Positions 1 to 11,331 of a DNA stretch of 64,000 bases are shown piece by piece. The notes beneath the pieces were generated by a model, which was given only the letters and a program-made list of their open reading frames with translations, was not told the DNA's origin and ran no database searches. A program made the translations under genes and the position numbers. Every line of letters begins with the position of its first letter. Position 1 is the stretch's first letter. Origin of the DNA: Sphaerolaimus hirsutus (Eukaryota; Nematoda; Chromadorea; Monhysterida; Sphaerolaimidae); the NCBI GenBank assembly GCA_964036195.1, contig OZ038453.1, positions 10,679,469-10,743,468 of the forward strand, given 5' to 3'.

Positions 1-323
1 CGGAATGATGTACGTCATGTACATAATAAATACGTCATGTACGCAATGTACATGATGTATATTACTGTTAATTTGCATTGCAGCTACACATAGAGTAGTT
101 TGTGTAGCTATCTACGTTTTTATGTCCAAATATATCCTGTTTGGACACATTTATTACCTATTTTGGGTACGCAAATGCCTACTTTTTACTACGATCCTTA
201 CGAAAATTTCTGACGAAATAATAAAACCCCCCCTCGAATTAACCCCCCCCCTCGAATTAACCCCCCCTCAAATTTTGCTGGCGAAATAATAAACCCCCAT
301 GGGGGTATTTCGAGGTAATACGG
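1..323. mobile_element. TA-flanked MITE, family R1 (right part)
   Basis: The window opens inside a short DNA transposon. The right end reads GGGGGTATTTCGAGG then TACGG, followed by TA. The interior (pieces such as TGTCCAAATATATCCTGTTT) recurs in reverse at about 33951-34321 and in related form at 53525-53921. Complete copies are bounded by CCGTATTTCCTCGAAATAC and its complement and are flanked by TA, which suggests a Tc1/mariner-type target. No coding capacity. The left end lies outside the window. Confidence 0.75.
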
Positions 324-337
324 TATTTACCCGCATA

Positions 338-1490
338 TTTACCTTTTGCAATCGCTACTTGACATTTTCAGTGATTGGGCGTGGAACTGGAACATTGGTG
401 TCAACAAGGACAAAAGTGCTGTTTTGCGCTTTGGAGCGCCAGCATCGGAACGGCGCTAGAAACTTGGCTATTCTGAAAATCGGGTGAGGCTACATATCAG
501 GGAAGTGAACAACATTCGTTATTTGGGGGTCATTCTCTGTTCGCATAAGGATATGTACCAAATGCACAAAATGAGAGCTGTGGAAAAAGCGAAAAATTTG
601 TCATCACTAGTCAAAATGGGGGCCAAGCGCACGACTAGGCCCCTAGACTATGCGATAAAAATTTGGAACATTTACGTTGAACCGGTTGCGATTTTTGGTT
701 TGGATGTCGCTGGAAATATTGACAGTACGATTGCAAAAATTGAGAAAATTCAATATCGGGCGATTCGCGACGCACTAGGTTTGCCTCGCAATACAAGTGA
801 GGCGGCAATTAGGGCGGATTGTAAACCCCTGGTTAGGATGTTTGAGAGAGTGAATTGTCTGCGGGTTAATTATTTGAAATCTGTGAACAGCGTCTCGCAC
901 AATCGCCTAATTTACAAATCTGAGATTGAACAATTTAGTCAATGTGCAAACAAACCTCAAATGAAATTTTCGCTGGGTAAAGTGGGTTTGGATTTAGCGC
1001 ATTCATGGGGTTTGACTACCCCCCAATTGACGGCGATGTCTAAAATAAACATACGGAAATTCTTTTTTATAAGACATCGGCACAAAAGTTTCTTAAAAAA
1101 TTCACGCCCAATTGTTGACGACACATTGGACACTTTGAGTGTAATTCGGGGCCAAAAAATATGGTTGCAAGCAAGGTGGCGTGCTTTACACTTCAATGTG
1201 GATAGTGGTAAGGATAGTACTTGCTTGTGTATGGGGGCGCCATCCAGAATAACAGTAAAACATTTGCTCGGAAAATGTAAGCGTCCAGACGTCAAACTGG
1301 GCAGAGCGAAACTTGCGCGATCGAAAAATTGTCTTTGCACCCCCCCCCCCCGCAGCCTCCTCCACTCAGAATGATTGCACGGTGGAATGGTTTCTGTCAA
1401 ATTCGCGGTGCGGTGATCACAGTGTGGCAATTGGGAAATTTCTGAAGACACAACTGCAGCTGAAAATGGAATGGTTCAAAAATTGGTAAT
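338..1490 (+). pseudogene. Decayed non-LTR retrotransposon (LINE) reverse transcriptase, 3' part
   Basis: Three reading-frame pieces together resemble the last part of a LINE reverse transcriptase. The first (about 355-450) has a W...N-x-x-KS pattern (GVNKDKSAVLRFG). The second (484-1374) opens with the thumb-region motif YLGV near 516-530 and ends with a Cys/His cluster, CLC...HLLGKC, typical of LINE C termini. The third resumes after a poly-C run (1341-1352) and stops near 1487. The frameshifts and an in-frame stop near 484 show it is dead. The endonuclease and catalytic core are absent, as expected for a 5'-truncated copy. It lies directly beside the R1 MITE end. Confidence 0.75.
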
Positions 1491-4070
1491 CAAATATGGA
1501 CATATGAAATTGGAAAATTACGCAAAAGGATGGTTTACTTTTGAGTTGTTTTTCTTAAATTTTGAGGAAACTGGCTATAAAAATAACTACCGAGTGTTTT
1601 TACCTTATGAAATAACATTTTGCTTCAATTTGGAGGGTTTTTGGTGAAAACAAAGTACACGAAACGGAACTGAAAAGTTTGATATTTGGTGCCCTAAAAC
1701 TTAGCGCAAACACATTGACACTTGGTGCCCCAAATTCAAATACACCTAATCGTAAAAATGCAAAATTACTTAATACACTCAGCTGTACGTCCCCCCATGA
1801 CCGGCATGCTGTACTATGAGGTAATTGGCGATCTACGGCAATACTGAGCAGTTATGATGTTAAGAAATAAATGATTAGTTTTAGTTTTTCTTATATTTCT
1901 ATTCGAGTTAATTATGGTAAATGCTCAGCGAAATAATTGGCACTTTAAAGATTGAGTTGTTTTCTTTTGACTTTGTGCCATGTGGCGAATTGTTTATGTC
2001 TGGCATCACCTAAACAGCGCAATCAGAACACCTCCCCCCATCCGTAGCCACTTATCCCCCCCTCAACCTGCGGCCGAATGCAGTATACGGGATACTGGTC
2101 AATTGTGATGGATGGTATGCGTTTTGAGAGAGTGCCAATGCCATGAAATAACAGGGCAGTTATTTTGTCAATTTACTGTTTGCTGATACAGTATCGATCT
2201 AGGAAATTTGAGAGGACTTTGTGGTTTTGCCTACTTTATACATACGTACTTGGAACCGCCTGTTTACTTTTTGGACAAAATGGTGGTATTTATCTATGGA
2301 ACGTTTTCTACTCGTGAGCGATTTCATTTGCTCTGAGCAGTATGATAATGAAAAATACTTGCGAAAAATTGCGAATTGGGAATTTATTATCTTTTTCGAC
2401 AAAATTACACTACTTTCACACACACAGATTAAAAGTCCGCTGGCTACTGGCACAACACGGTACCCAGTGATGCGAAATTCACGAAAATTTATCGATAAAA
2501 ATTGATCGTCTCTGATTTTTCTTTTCACACCGGAAGTGCCCAATCCATTGGTATATACAGTCTGTTGCGATTTCGTGGTTCCTGCGTGATTTGCGATATA
2601 TTGTTATGTACTATGCGGTACTGAGATCCAATGAATACAACTACTACTACACTACCTATCAACTGATTGGACCACATGCTTTTAGTGATGGAAAAGTGCC
2701 AAAAAAAGTGCGCCAAGCATCAATGGTGACATGGCGCAATTCGGAACCCAACGCACCAAAGGTGCCTTGCTAAAATGAAGCCAAGTGCAAGGGGACAGGT
2801 GCTACGCTCGCCAGAGCAAAAAGGCGCCAAGCGCGAAGGACGCCATGGCGCCGTTTGGCATCCTGAAATGGCGCCATCGCTGTGGCGCAATTCCATCACT
2901 ACCTGCTATACAAAAGTATACTGTATTTTAAAGAATACGCAATGAATTTGACAATAGTGAGGACGATTTAATGTGATGAGCACCATTTTTGGTTATCATT
3001 CAGATTCAATATGGCAGACTGTAAAGTGCTATACATTTATAGAAGTAGATTATGCTTAATGATGGGGAAAACATATTAAACACGGAAACTGATTGAGTTT
3101 CTGTGTTTTTGTTTCACACAGAAACAGAGAACTCAAAATTGTGAAAATGTCAAATGAAAAACACGGAAACACGGTAAATGTTTTTTCTTCAGTTTTTTTT
3201 TATTCTAGAAATACTATCCTGTGTTAAACTGAACAAAATAAAGCACACGCATGCGCTAATTTTTCAAACAAATTTGCCTTTAGCATCATTGCCTAAGTGT
3301 GCTTGGTTTGATAGCATCAGCGGCTCAGTGATATTAGAGACTAGGCATGTGAATCCATTGTCTATAGGCTCACTGGATATGCATTTTCAAGAATAGGTCA
3401 AGTTCACATCAATTCCTCAGCCCTACTTGTGAAAGGAAACATATCCAAAGCACACATCAAGCATTTCTTTACCTGATTGTATCCTGTTTGGTTTTGTTGA
3501 TGCTGATAAGGTGGACATGCTGTTTATTTTTGAGATGATATTCCCCATATTTGAATGAGCAGACTGTAATTTACCTAATGGCACTCACATAACTTCATGT
3601 TAAATTTAAATTTCATGTTAAGTGTAAGCAGTCAAGTAAAATATTATGGAAAATGCCAAATGTTCAGAAAAATTTGATTTGACATTTAACTGACATTTTG
3701 CAGTTTACAGGCAATCTTTCCAGGTCTGTGAGTGCCCCTAAACAGAGTTACTCAGTTTTTGTTTTGCAAAAATAACTCAAAACAAAGTTATTCATCTTGA
3801 AAAACAAAAACACAAGAAGTATTCTTTCAAAAACTGACCCATCACTGATTATGTTTATTGTGTTTGTCCATTTGTGAGTTTGTGTACCTCGTTGGATTTT
3901 TATGTCTTCCTGGTACCCAGTTCAGGAATTTGTACAGGAAAACATAACACAATGTAATTGTTTTTATGGAAAGCATAAATAAAATTTATGTAAATATAAA
4001 TACCATGAATACCCCGGTATTTTAGGTAAATGTAAATACATTTATGCAACTTCACTAAATACAAAGAAAA
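1491..4070. other. Intergenic region with little recognisable content
   Basis: No convincing gene. Short ORFs on both strands at 2199-2543 show no recognisable domain. The stretch contains a small hAT-like MITE (2683-2901). It also has short self-complementary patches: CACGGAAAC repeats at about 3080-3175, tandem ACTCA/GAGTT patches at 3740-3830, and TTTATGTAAA-type patches at 3960-4060. The last of these runs up to the start of the secreted-protein gene. Confidence 0.5.
2683..2901. mobile_element. hAT-like MITE, GGCGCC family
   Basis: Inverted ends TAGTGATGGAA and TTCCATCACTA enclose about 220 bp rich in GCGCCA/TGGCGC. The 8 bp outside each end (catgcttt and cctgctat) match at six positions, consistent with an eroded 8-bp target duplication. 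Better-preserved relatives are at 29063-30169 and near 27303-27451. Confidence 0.65.
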
Positions 4071-6628
4071 ATGTGTAATCAACAAGCTAAATTGAAATTT
4101 GCCATAATTCTAATGTGTATTTGCACAGCATATGGTGAGTTCAGTCCATCCTGCCAGATTTAGTGCATTTTATTGACAACTTTTGTACCCAACAATAAAT
4201 ATAACAATCAACTCTATAACTTTGAGTAAAACAAGCAGTACTCTCTAAAGCTCAGAACATCAGTAAAACCTCCCTCTGCACCAGGTACTGTAAACAAACT
4301 ATTTAGACTTGAAACATCTGCAGGCATCATCCCCCCGCCCAGCATGCTGGCAAGCATTGAGGCACGTGTCAACCTGTCAACCTGGTGCAGCTCCCAATTG
4401 GGGGTTACTTTCGGCAGCCCATCACAAGTTGGCGACAACAAAATCGCTGCCACCAGACTGGTGGGTGATGTGTGCTACATGCAGCTGCAACAGGTCGGTA
4501 GCAACAACAAGAGAATTCCAAAAAACTTACAACAGGCTTGTGAGGTTGGTCAAACTCAAGACTGGTGTCCCACTTTCTGCTGAGTGCCAAATAACTGTTT
4601 TTGGAATTAAAACAACATGGTTCAGTTCCTACTACATGCTGAAAACCTCTACCCTCCAGGAATATGACGTTCCAGATGGAATGGTGGTACATTTGGCTTA
4701 CTTGTATGGTGATTGGGTGATTTATGTAATCAGGACATACCTCAATGACAGTGTGGGTTATCTGTGTGTTTGCATTCATCTTTTCATGGTGTTGATAAAA
4801 AAGCTCCAGCCAATCCAACAGGTTATACAGTTGACAAACCTGGCATAGTATGCATGCACACTATCCCAAATTGAACAAATGATACTGACTGTGTGTGGAT
4901 GCATTGTGAACCATTGTGAAGATGCTGAAACATGCTATTGCTTCCACATGCTTCACAAAAATATGTGTGTAGACACTTCAAGGCTTCTTCATATGGTGCC
5001 GCCACAAAAATGTACATGTAGGTGAAGCATGTGGGAGTACCACCATTGATAAGTGTGTTCCACACATGTGGATGTGCCTTAACTGTTGGTGAAGCTAGGT
5101 GAAGCATGTGAAAGACACTTCACAACACATTTAGTTATGCTGGTGGATGTTCATAGAAACACGCTGCTTCATGTGCATGTAGCATGCATGAATGCCCAAC
5201 GCATCACACACACACATCTGTTGCTGTTTTAATGCAGGTAGAGCTGTTGGAGGTAACCGAAGGATATGGCGTTGGCATAACCAAAAATGTTGACACCTGG
5301 TATAATGCACCATACAGTGACACACGCACAAATGGCATATCACATGACAACACTTTTGACTGGCCATTTTTGTATGAACACATGTGGGACACGGGTGCGT
5401 CGTTCACTTAAGCTCACATGAATGTGCACAATGTGCTGCTGTACACAGGTGAACCAACCACTGGCAAATATGGCTTCATTGACCACAGCACATTTAAACT
5501 GAAGGCTGTTGGGATTCTGGAATATGGCTTTGGAGCATGCCAGGTCACATATGGCAAGTGCATTTCACACTCTGATAATTCCACTTTTCAATAAACCTTC
5601 TCATACACCATTGCCAATTGTCAACAATTTTCCAATCAGCACCAATTCACAGTAGCCAATTCACAGTAGTTTTTTTATGACTTCGGCTTTTTTTAAGAAA
5701 AATGTTGTTTTCTGCAAAAAAAGGTTTAAAAAAATAAAAACGTTTTTTTGTCAAAAGCTCCCAGATATGGTTAGGAGTCAACATATACAGGTATATCAGA
5801 CAGGTGGCAGGAATTTGTGATTTTATATATAGCCAATGAATAGCTGTGGAGCAATGGCATAGCAATATAAGTTGTGATTTCTGTCAAAAATATCTGTTTT
5901 TACGTCAACTCATGATGTATATTGCCTTTTGTGGAACACGTGTGGCTTGGAACTGTGACAACCAGTGAAGTTAGCCATGGAATAGTGCTTAAATAAGGTG
6001 ATAAGAGAAGGCTAATATGTACATTGCCAGTGATGTTTCACACGTAGAAGTATGTGGAGGCACATTGGCTATATATTACATACTACACTAACATATCACG
6101 GCTATTATAACATAATAGCACAAACAAATGGAAGCTTTTACACTAAAAATGTCTCAAAACCAATGAAAACCACCACTAACGGTATTGGCATGTGAAATTG
6201 CGCGCTTGCATGCAAAAAATTGCACATTACCTAGTGCGTACCACTAAAAATTTTGGCTGAGGTTTTAAAAAAAAACGGTTTCGACGGTACGGTTTAAAAA
6301 ATAAACCGTTTTTATTTTGAAAAAACCTTTGAAAAACAACTCCGGCCATCCCTAATTCACAGAGAAGCCTCCCCTACCGCTGCCCAGCGTCTTCCGCCGC
6401 GCGACCGACTTCAAAGCGAAGCCGACCAACGCGACAACATTGGGGCGGCAGGGCGGCATGCAGTCCGCGCTGCACTGCGCCGACCTGTGCGCCAGCCGGC
6501 ACCTGTGCACCGCCGTGGCACACGACCCCAACGCGCAGCTGTGCTTGCTAGCTGTCGACTTGAATGTGCACAATAAGTACTATGAACTGGATGATGATTT
6601 CGATGTGTACATCAAGGTGACAAAGTGA
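4071..6628 (+). CDS. Secreted PAN-like family protein, copy 1 (possibly disabled)
   Basis: I do not recognise the family. Six exons align with the copy at 45890-48638: 4071-4134, 4324 to about 4575, 4660-4752, 5238-5394, 5449-5553 and 6363-6628. The first ends in a signal peptide (MCNQQAKLKFAIILMCICTA). Exons 3-5 carry the VPDG, DW, LNDS, DTWYNAPYSD and EHMWDT motifs shared with the other copies. The last exon encodes a Cys-rich PAN/apple-like module (CADLC, CTAVAHDP, LCLLAVD). Intron phases 1-0-0-1-1 match copy 2. One intron is only 54 bp (5395-5448). Oddities: exon 2 runs into an in-frame TGA near 4581-4583, exactly where copy 2 splices. A rescue donor at 4494 (CAG|GTCGGT, same phase) would drop about 25 residues. 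The exon 5 donor is GC rather than GT. So this may be a pseudogene or a shortened variant. Confidence 0.68.
5667..6354 (-). mobile_element. hAT-like MITE (family A) inserted at a splice acceptor
   Basis: A 688-bp element lies between two copies of ATTCACAG (5659-5666 and 6355-6362). The second copy ends in the AG acceptor of exon 6. Interior blocks (GATATACC, CTGGGAGCTTTTA, GCACTAGGTA) match, in reverse, the 706- and 696-bp copies at 16937-17642 and 18949-19644. The right end (GGCCATCCCTA) resembles the family terminus; the left end is eroded. The intact paralogue at 45890-48638 has no insertion here and keeps a single TATTCACAG acceptor. Confidence 0.8.
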
Positions 6629-6637
6629 TCGGTGACT

Positions 6638-6790
6638 ACACACGCTAGTTGACATCGACACCAAATGTCGACTGGTTCCGTTCCCAATTCAAAGCTTGCG
6701 TTTGAACGTCATTCGTCGGCTCGTCAGCAAGCTTTGAATCGGGATCGGAACCAGTTGACATTTGGTGTCGATGTCAACTAGTGTGTGTGG
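6638..6790. mobile_element. Foldback MITE, family F
   Basis: Two arms of about 60 bp are inverted repeats of each other: CACACGCTAGTTGACATCG near 6641 and its complement ending near 6788, with AGCTTGC and GCAAGCTT toward the centre. The element starts within a few bases of the stop codon of the preceding gene. Related copies occur at 16425-17775 (interrupted), about 17795-17985, 21266-21478, 36890-37145 and 41797-42008. Confidence 0.75.
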
Positions 6791-7255
6791 ACCCTAACTG
6801 ACAATTTAACAACAATCACCAAACCACTTGTTCACATTGTTCAAAAATATGAAATTCAGCTTCAGTCAATTTAAAACATTATCTTCATAAGTGTAACTAT
6901 ACCGTAATTCTCTGTGTTAACCGGCCCTTTTACCGAAAATTACCAAAGTTGAAATATCAACATTACAAAAAAAGCTGCACACTAATGAAATGTCGAATTG
7001 GTTTGAACACGAGAATTTTGTGACCGAGGCACTTGTGATTTCGATAAGTGAAATTTTTTTCAATGAGCTAGCTGCATGCTGAGAATAGAAAACGCCCCCT
7101 AGGAATAGCCAGGGCGTTTTGCAAGTTTAAAAAGGTTTTTAAAATTTGATAAGGAACGGTTCTATCCAAATCATTCAAAAATTGGATCGAATAATATACA
7201 CCTTCGCCCTGCAATTTATTTTTCTTTCCCAGGAAAAACAACAATATCAACAACA

Positions 7256-10035
7256 TCAAACATCCATGGGTAAATCACCAGTCTCACTTCTCAAAGTCAC
7301 ATCTGCATCAGTTGTCTCATTACTTTTGGAACAGGCCGCCCCTTTCATCTTTCGAAATTTGCCGTCGGTCCGGTTCCAATAGCAAAGTGGTCGGATTTCG
7401 AAGGTTGACAACTTTTCGTCGAGCAATTTCTGTGGAATAGAAAATGACAATTGTGAAGAAAAAACAGTTTTCAGTTGTAGAAAATGCATAACATAGAACG
7501 GAAGTCCATATAAATTTGGGTGGTAGCGGAATGTACATAGACATGATTTCTTTTTACAGAAGACACCTACAATTTTCTCTGGCACATTGCCAGTGAAAAA
7601 CACGAACAGACCAAAACTTTTGCCTGCTCATTGGTGATTGGCTGGCCCGCAGTGCACACGCGGTAGTCGCTCAAGAGTTCAATATCCCCTGAAAATATAT
7701 ACGAAATTACATTTAAAAAAACACAACACTACAAAAATACATAAAATAATTTCGAAACAAAACTATATTTTCTGTTAAGATGGAAGGGCACCTAGTACAG
7801 TACCATTCTTTTGACACGTACCACATTTTCAGGTAACATAGAAAGATGAAAAATGTAGCCACATTTTAAAAATTTACCGTGTCGTTAACACGTCTTCAAA
7901 TTTCAATATTTTTTTAAAATTAAAATAAAGTTTGCGATCTTCAAGGAGGCCAAACAACTTTTAACTCACGCTCCCCATTGAAATGTGTTTCAGAAACAAT
8001 TACACGGAATTAATCACGAATTTCATCCAAACTCCACCCCCAACCTTTATTCATTTTCGTTTGCAAGCCCATTTTTCTAAGCTGAGGCTCCATACTGAAT
8101 GGAAACTGCAAAAGCGGTCCCTCTGATAAAGTTATCGTTTTGCTAGCGATTTCCCCACCTCGAGCAAAAGCGGGCGCCTTGTAAGATTTCAGAAATCTGC
8201 AAAATTAAAACAACATGTACAATAAAAGTAGAATGATTACACCCCGCAGATCGCATTCTATGCATTTTTCTGAAGGAAACACTCCATCATGACGACATCA
8301 TTTCACAAATCAAAACTAGGTAAACTCGGCAGACATTATGCGAGTCAATGGTCTAACGAATTTTTGTACAAGTGCCATTCTAACCAAATTTCATTGTTAT
8401 TGACACTCGTATTTCATGCGTAGGGATGACCATCAACAAATTTTTCAATTAGATAAGTGAACGTCACCGTCGAAATTTGAATTTAAGATCTACACTTGAT
8501 AAATATACGATAATTTCTTATTATTACGAACATAGTGAGCATTTTATGTTATTCAGAGCAATTTTTAGATTTTCAAAACGATCCAGATTTAGCTAGTGGT
8601 GTACAGTGTACAGGGTCGTTCTTCCCTTGTTCTATCGCACGCACACATACGTACTTTTTTGTTGGAATTTGTCCGGGCTGTTACAATAAAATACCTTGTT
8701 ATCTGCTTTCATATGACAATATGCGTGTTCAGTTTATCATGTTCTCGCATATAACGTCGGATTGAATAAGATTTACCATGAATCGATTGGAATGCATTCA
8801 TTCAAATTCAAAATTAACTTAACAATTTTAACGAAATTTAAAATTGGTACGTAAGGGCCGAATCACTGATTCCTTTCATGTCTGCCGAGTTTATTCAAAA
8901 ACATATTCTTGGTGCAGGTTCCGCAAGTAAAAACAGCAGAATAACAGAGCCTTTAAACCTAAAGGCAATGTATCATTTTCTACAGTGTATCCAAATTTTA
9001 TGTTATTGTATCCAAATCTTATGCTCACATTTTTCAATACATACATTGTCCGAAACTCCACCCACAACTCAATCATACCAATCACTAACTTGATCAACTC
9101 TAACGGCTCTCTGTTAGTGTACAACAATCCCGAATTGGCACTCAAATAAGGACTCAATTTATGCGAGTTCTTGCCAATTGCCTCAGTGGCATTTCGTCCC
9201 AGCGCCACTGACATTAGACTCCGTTTAGCCAGTTGAATTCTGAAAAATAATTTAAAATAATTTGTTACAAAAAGTATCAAAAATATTTTGTCAGTGGAAA
9301 AAGGGATAGTTATTTGAAAGACACGGCCGTGAAAAATATTTAAGCATAAGGGTTACCTAAATCGCGAACGCTTCGTATGAAGTATAATCGGCAGACATCA
9401 CACTTAGTATGGAAACATAACATAACGCATCGGAATAATGAACCAAAAATTATACAGTTCGTTTTTACTATGGAATAATAATTACGAAATTTATCACAAG
9501 ATTTTATTCATTAAAATATGGTAGGATTCTGCGCATACTTTGTGGTCCGCCGGGCATAACCATTACAGAATTACAGCTGAAAGCAAACAAACACAACAAA
9601 AAAATTGAACGGAATTACTCACTTGCAGTCTCTCAATTCCCTCCTGATTTCATTCATCGCATCATTTCGCAGATTATGGTAAGTGAAGACAAAAATGCGC
9701 TCAAAATTGCCGGCGAAATCTCTGATCGTTTGCACAATGCCTTCTTTCCTCTCGCGGCCGACCTTTTTCTTGACTTTTGACAGTGTCACTGCGGTGGAAA
9801 ATTGTTGAAGTTTAATTGAACCAGTGATTGAAAAAAATATAGTAAAACTCGACTCCAGAAAGCAGATCTGTGGGGCGGTCTAAAAAATGACGGCACTCCT
9901 ACAATGAGCACTTGGCACTGCGCCAAATAAGATGCTACGTCCCGGAAGCGGCCACCCGACGGAAAAATCTGTCAAAACTGACTGCATACACGAAAGAAAC
10001 TTCTCACCTGTACGATCGCGCTTCGATTTCGGCAT
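7256..10035 (-). CDS. MRTO4: MRTO4, mRNA turnover 4 / pre-60S ribosome assembly factor
   Basis: The nucleolar paralogue of ribosomal stalk protein P0, which holds the P0 site on pre-60S particles until cytoplasmic exchange (established for the family). Six exons on the minus strand: 10008-10035, 9623-9788, 9090-9239, 8045-8196, 7612-7688 and 7256-7429. They join in frame to 248 codons plus stop; the human protein has 239 residues. Diagnostic matches to the family: start MPKSKRD, VFTYHNLRND, VALGRNATE, GLLYTNRE, GPLLQFPFSMEPQLRKMGL (near-identical to human) and LLSDYRVC. The acidic tail is replaced by a Ser/Thr/Asp-rich one. All introns are GT-AG with matching phases. The longest intron (8197-9089) holds a short dispersed repeat shared with about 45045-45130. 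No break was seen, so it is probably functional. Confidence 0.95.
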
Positions 10036-11331
10036 GTTGAGTGACGGGAACAGAAAAACAGTAACAGCAACAAGAAAGTTTTAACTTTTTCCTTTTTGTA
10101 AAAGTTGAACTTTGATGAACCTTGGCAGCCGGCCAAAAATTTCGAAATCGCAATAAATATAAATAAAATTGGCCACAAATACAACAAATCGCTATATAAC
10201 CAGTATATAGACTGAAATAGCGGTTATGGTGGCAAAAATTGCGAAATGGTAAAATTTTTAGCGATTTTGAGTTTGTAGATTTTTTGGAAATGTTATTTCT
10301 TGTGGTTGGCGTTTTTTTTACGCAAATAAAAATACGGGAAATATCGCTCAAATTACAGTACGCAACCGGTAAGTTGGCCGCGGGACAAGTTTTCATAAAT
10401 GACCCGATACGGATTAAAACTTCGCTTTCAATATTTCTTCGATGGAAAGAATGATATTCCCAAGGGCCATACAATACGTTTGTCCCCATTAACGGATACC
10501 ACGATTTGTGTTACATAAATTACATGCTGCACCATTTAAATTTGCGTTTGCGTAGGCAAGTGAATTCTTTTGTATACGAATACGACTGATGCATTACTAT
10601 TAAAAATAAATATCGAAACTTGGCGATGCGCCAAAACGGCCTCTGCGTTGGTTTGGTCGTATCCGGTCACTGTTATGGTTGTATGCATTTAAAAACGTCA
10701 ATTTGGCAGCAGAACAACTTTTTTCATCACAACAGTAATATGACACCAAACCATTGACCAAAAAGTTCCGCATCATTTTACGCATTTCTTTGCGCACCTG
10801 GCCAAGTGCCAAAAAACATTCTAACGATAGCGAATGCCTCAGGATGTCTGGAGGACAGCAGTGGAGCGACGAATGTTCACTGGAAACAAATGGCGCCGGC
10901 AGTGTATCTCTGGCTTGCAGACTGGGCAGGTGAACTGTCATTTGTTTTGTTTATACTGTAACTTCCTGGGTTTATTCTGAACCTCTTGCATTATTTCGTG
11001 ACTTGATTTCATCAACTTATTTTATTATAGAAGGTGATTTTTTCGACTACAGTCGAATCAGACTAGTTATCAGAAAAAAGCGGCTTTACGAAAGGGGACA
11101 AAAACTTAACGCAGCGAATTCATGCTTGTGGTACGGGATAATGACTTTTTTAGTATTATGTCTCGTGCAGCCCTAACCATGCACCAGCTGTCTATCAGTC
11201 GTGCGTTTCCCATGAAATGCGAGTGAAGGTGCCCTTCTTCTGCTGAAAGTAGGTACATATGAGAGTGTCAAAAAGCAACAACATTTTACTTCATAAATTT
11301 TCAAAATTGCGCAGCCCGGTTAGTTATTCAG
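10036..11331. other. Divergent spacer between MRTO4 and the ankyrin gene
   Basis: The two flanking genes point away from this stretch, so it should contain the MRTO4 promoter and possibly the ankyrin gene's. Apart from a 113-codon ORF at 10600-10941 on the minus strand, I see no feature I can support. Confidence 0.5.
10600..10941 (-). CDS. Uncharacterised 113-residue ORF
   Basis: An open frame of 113 codons starting MTVHLPSLQARD, with several cysteines (HCCPP, YYCCDEKSC) and a basic middle (QVRKEMRKMMRNF). No signal peptide, membrane segment or family is recognised. Base composition is mixed and codons are not obviously biased. It sits in the divergent spacer, so it could be a small intronless gene, an exon of a larger gene, or chance. 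Confidence 0.3.
   Translation of the reverse strand: MTVHLPSLQARDTLPAPFVSSEHSSLHCCPPDILRHSLSLECFLALGQVRKEMRKMMRNFLVNGLVSYYCCDEKSCSAAKLTFLNAYNHNSDRIRPNQRRGRFGASPSFDIYF

Noticed and set aside
484..1374. 296-codon ORF as a possible host gene
   Set aside because: YLGV and CLC...HLLGKC motifs and flanking frames of the same type identify it as a LINE fragment.
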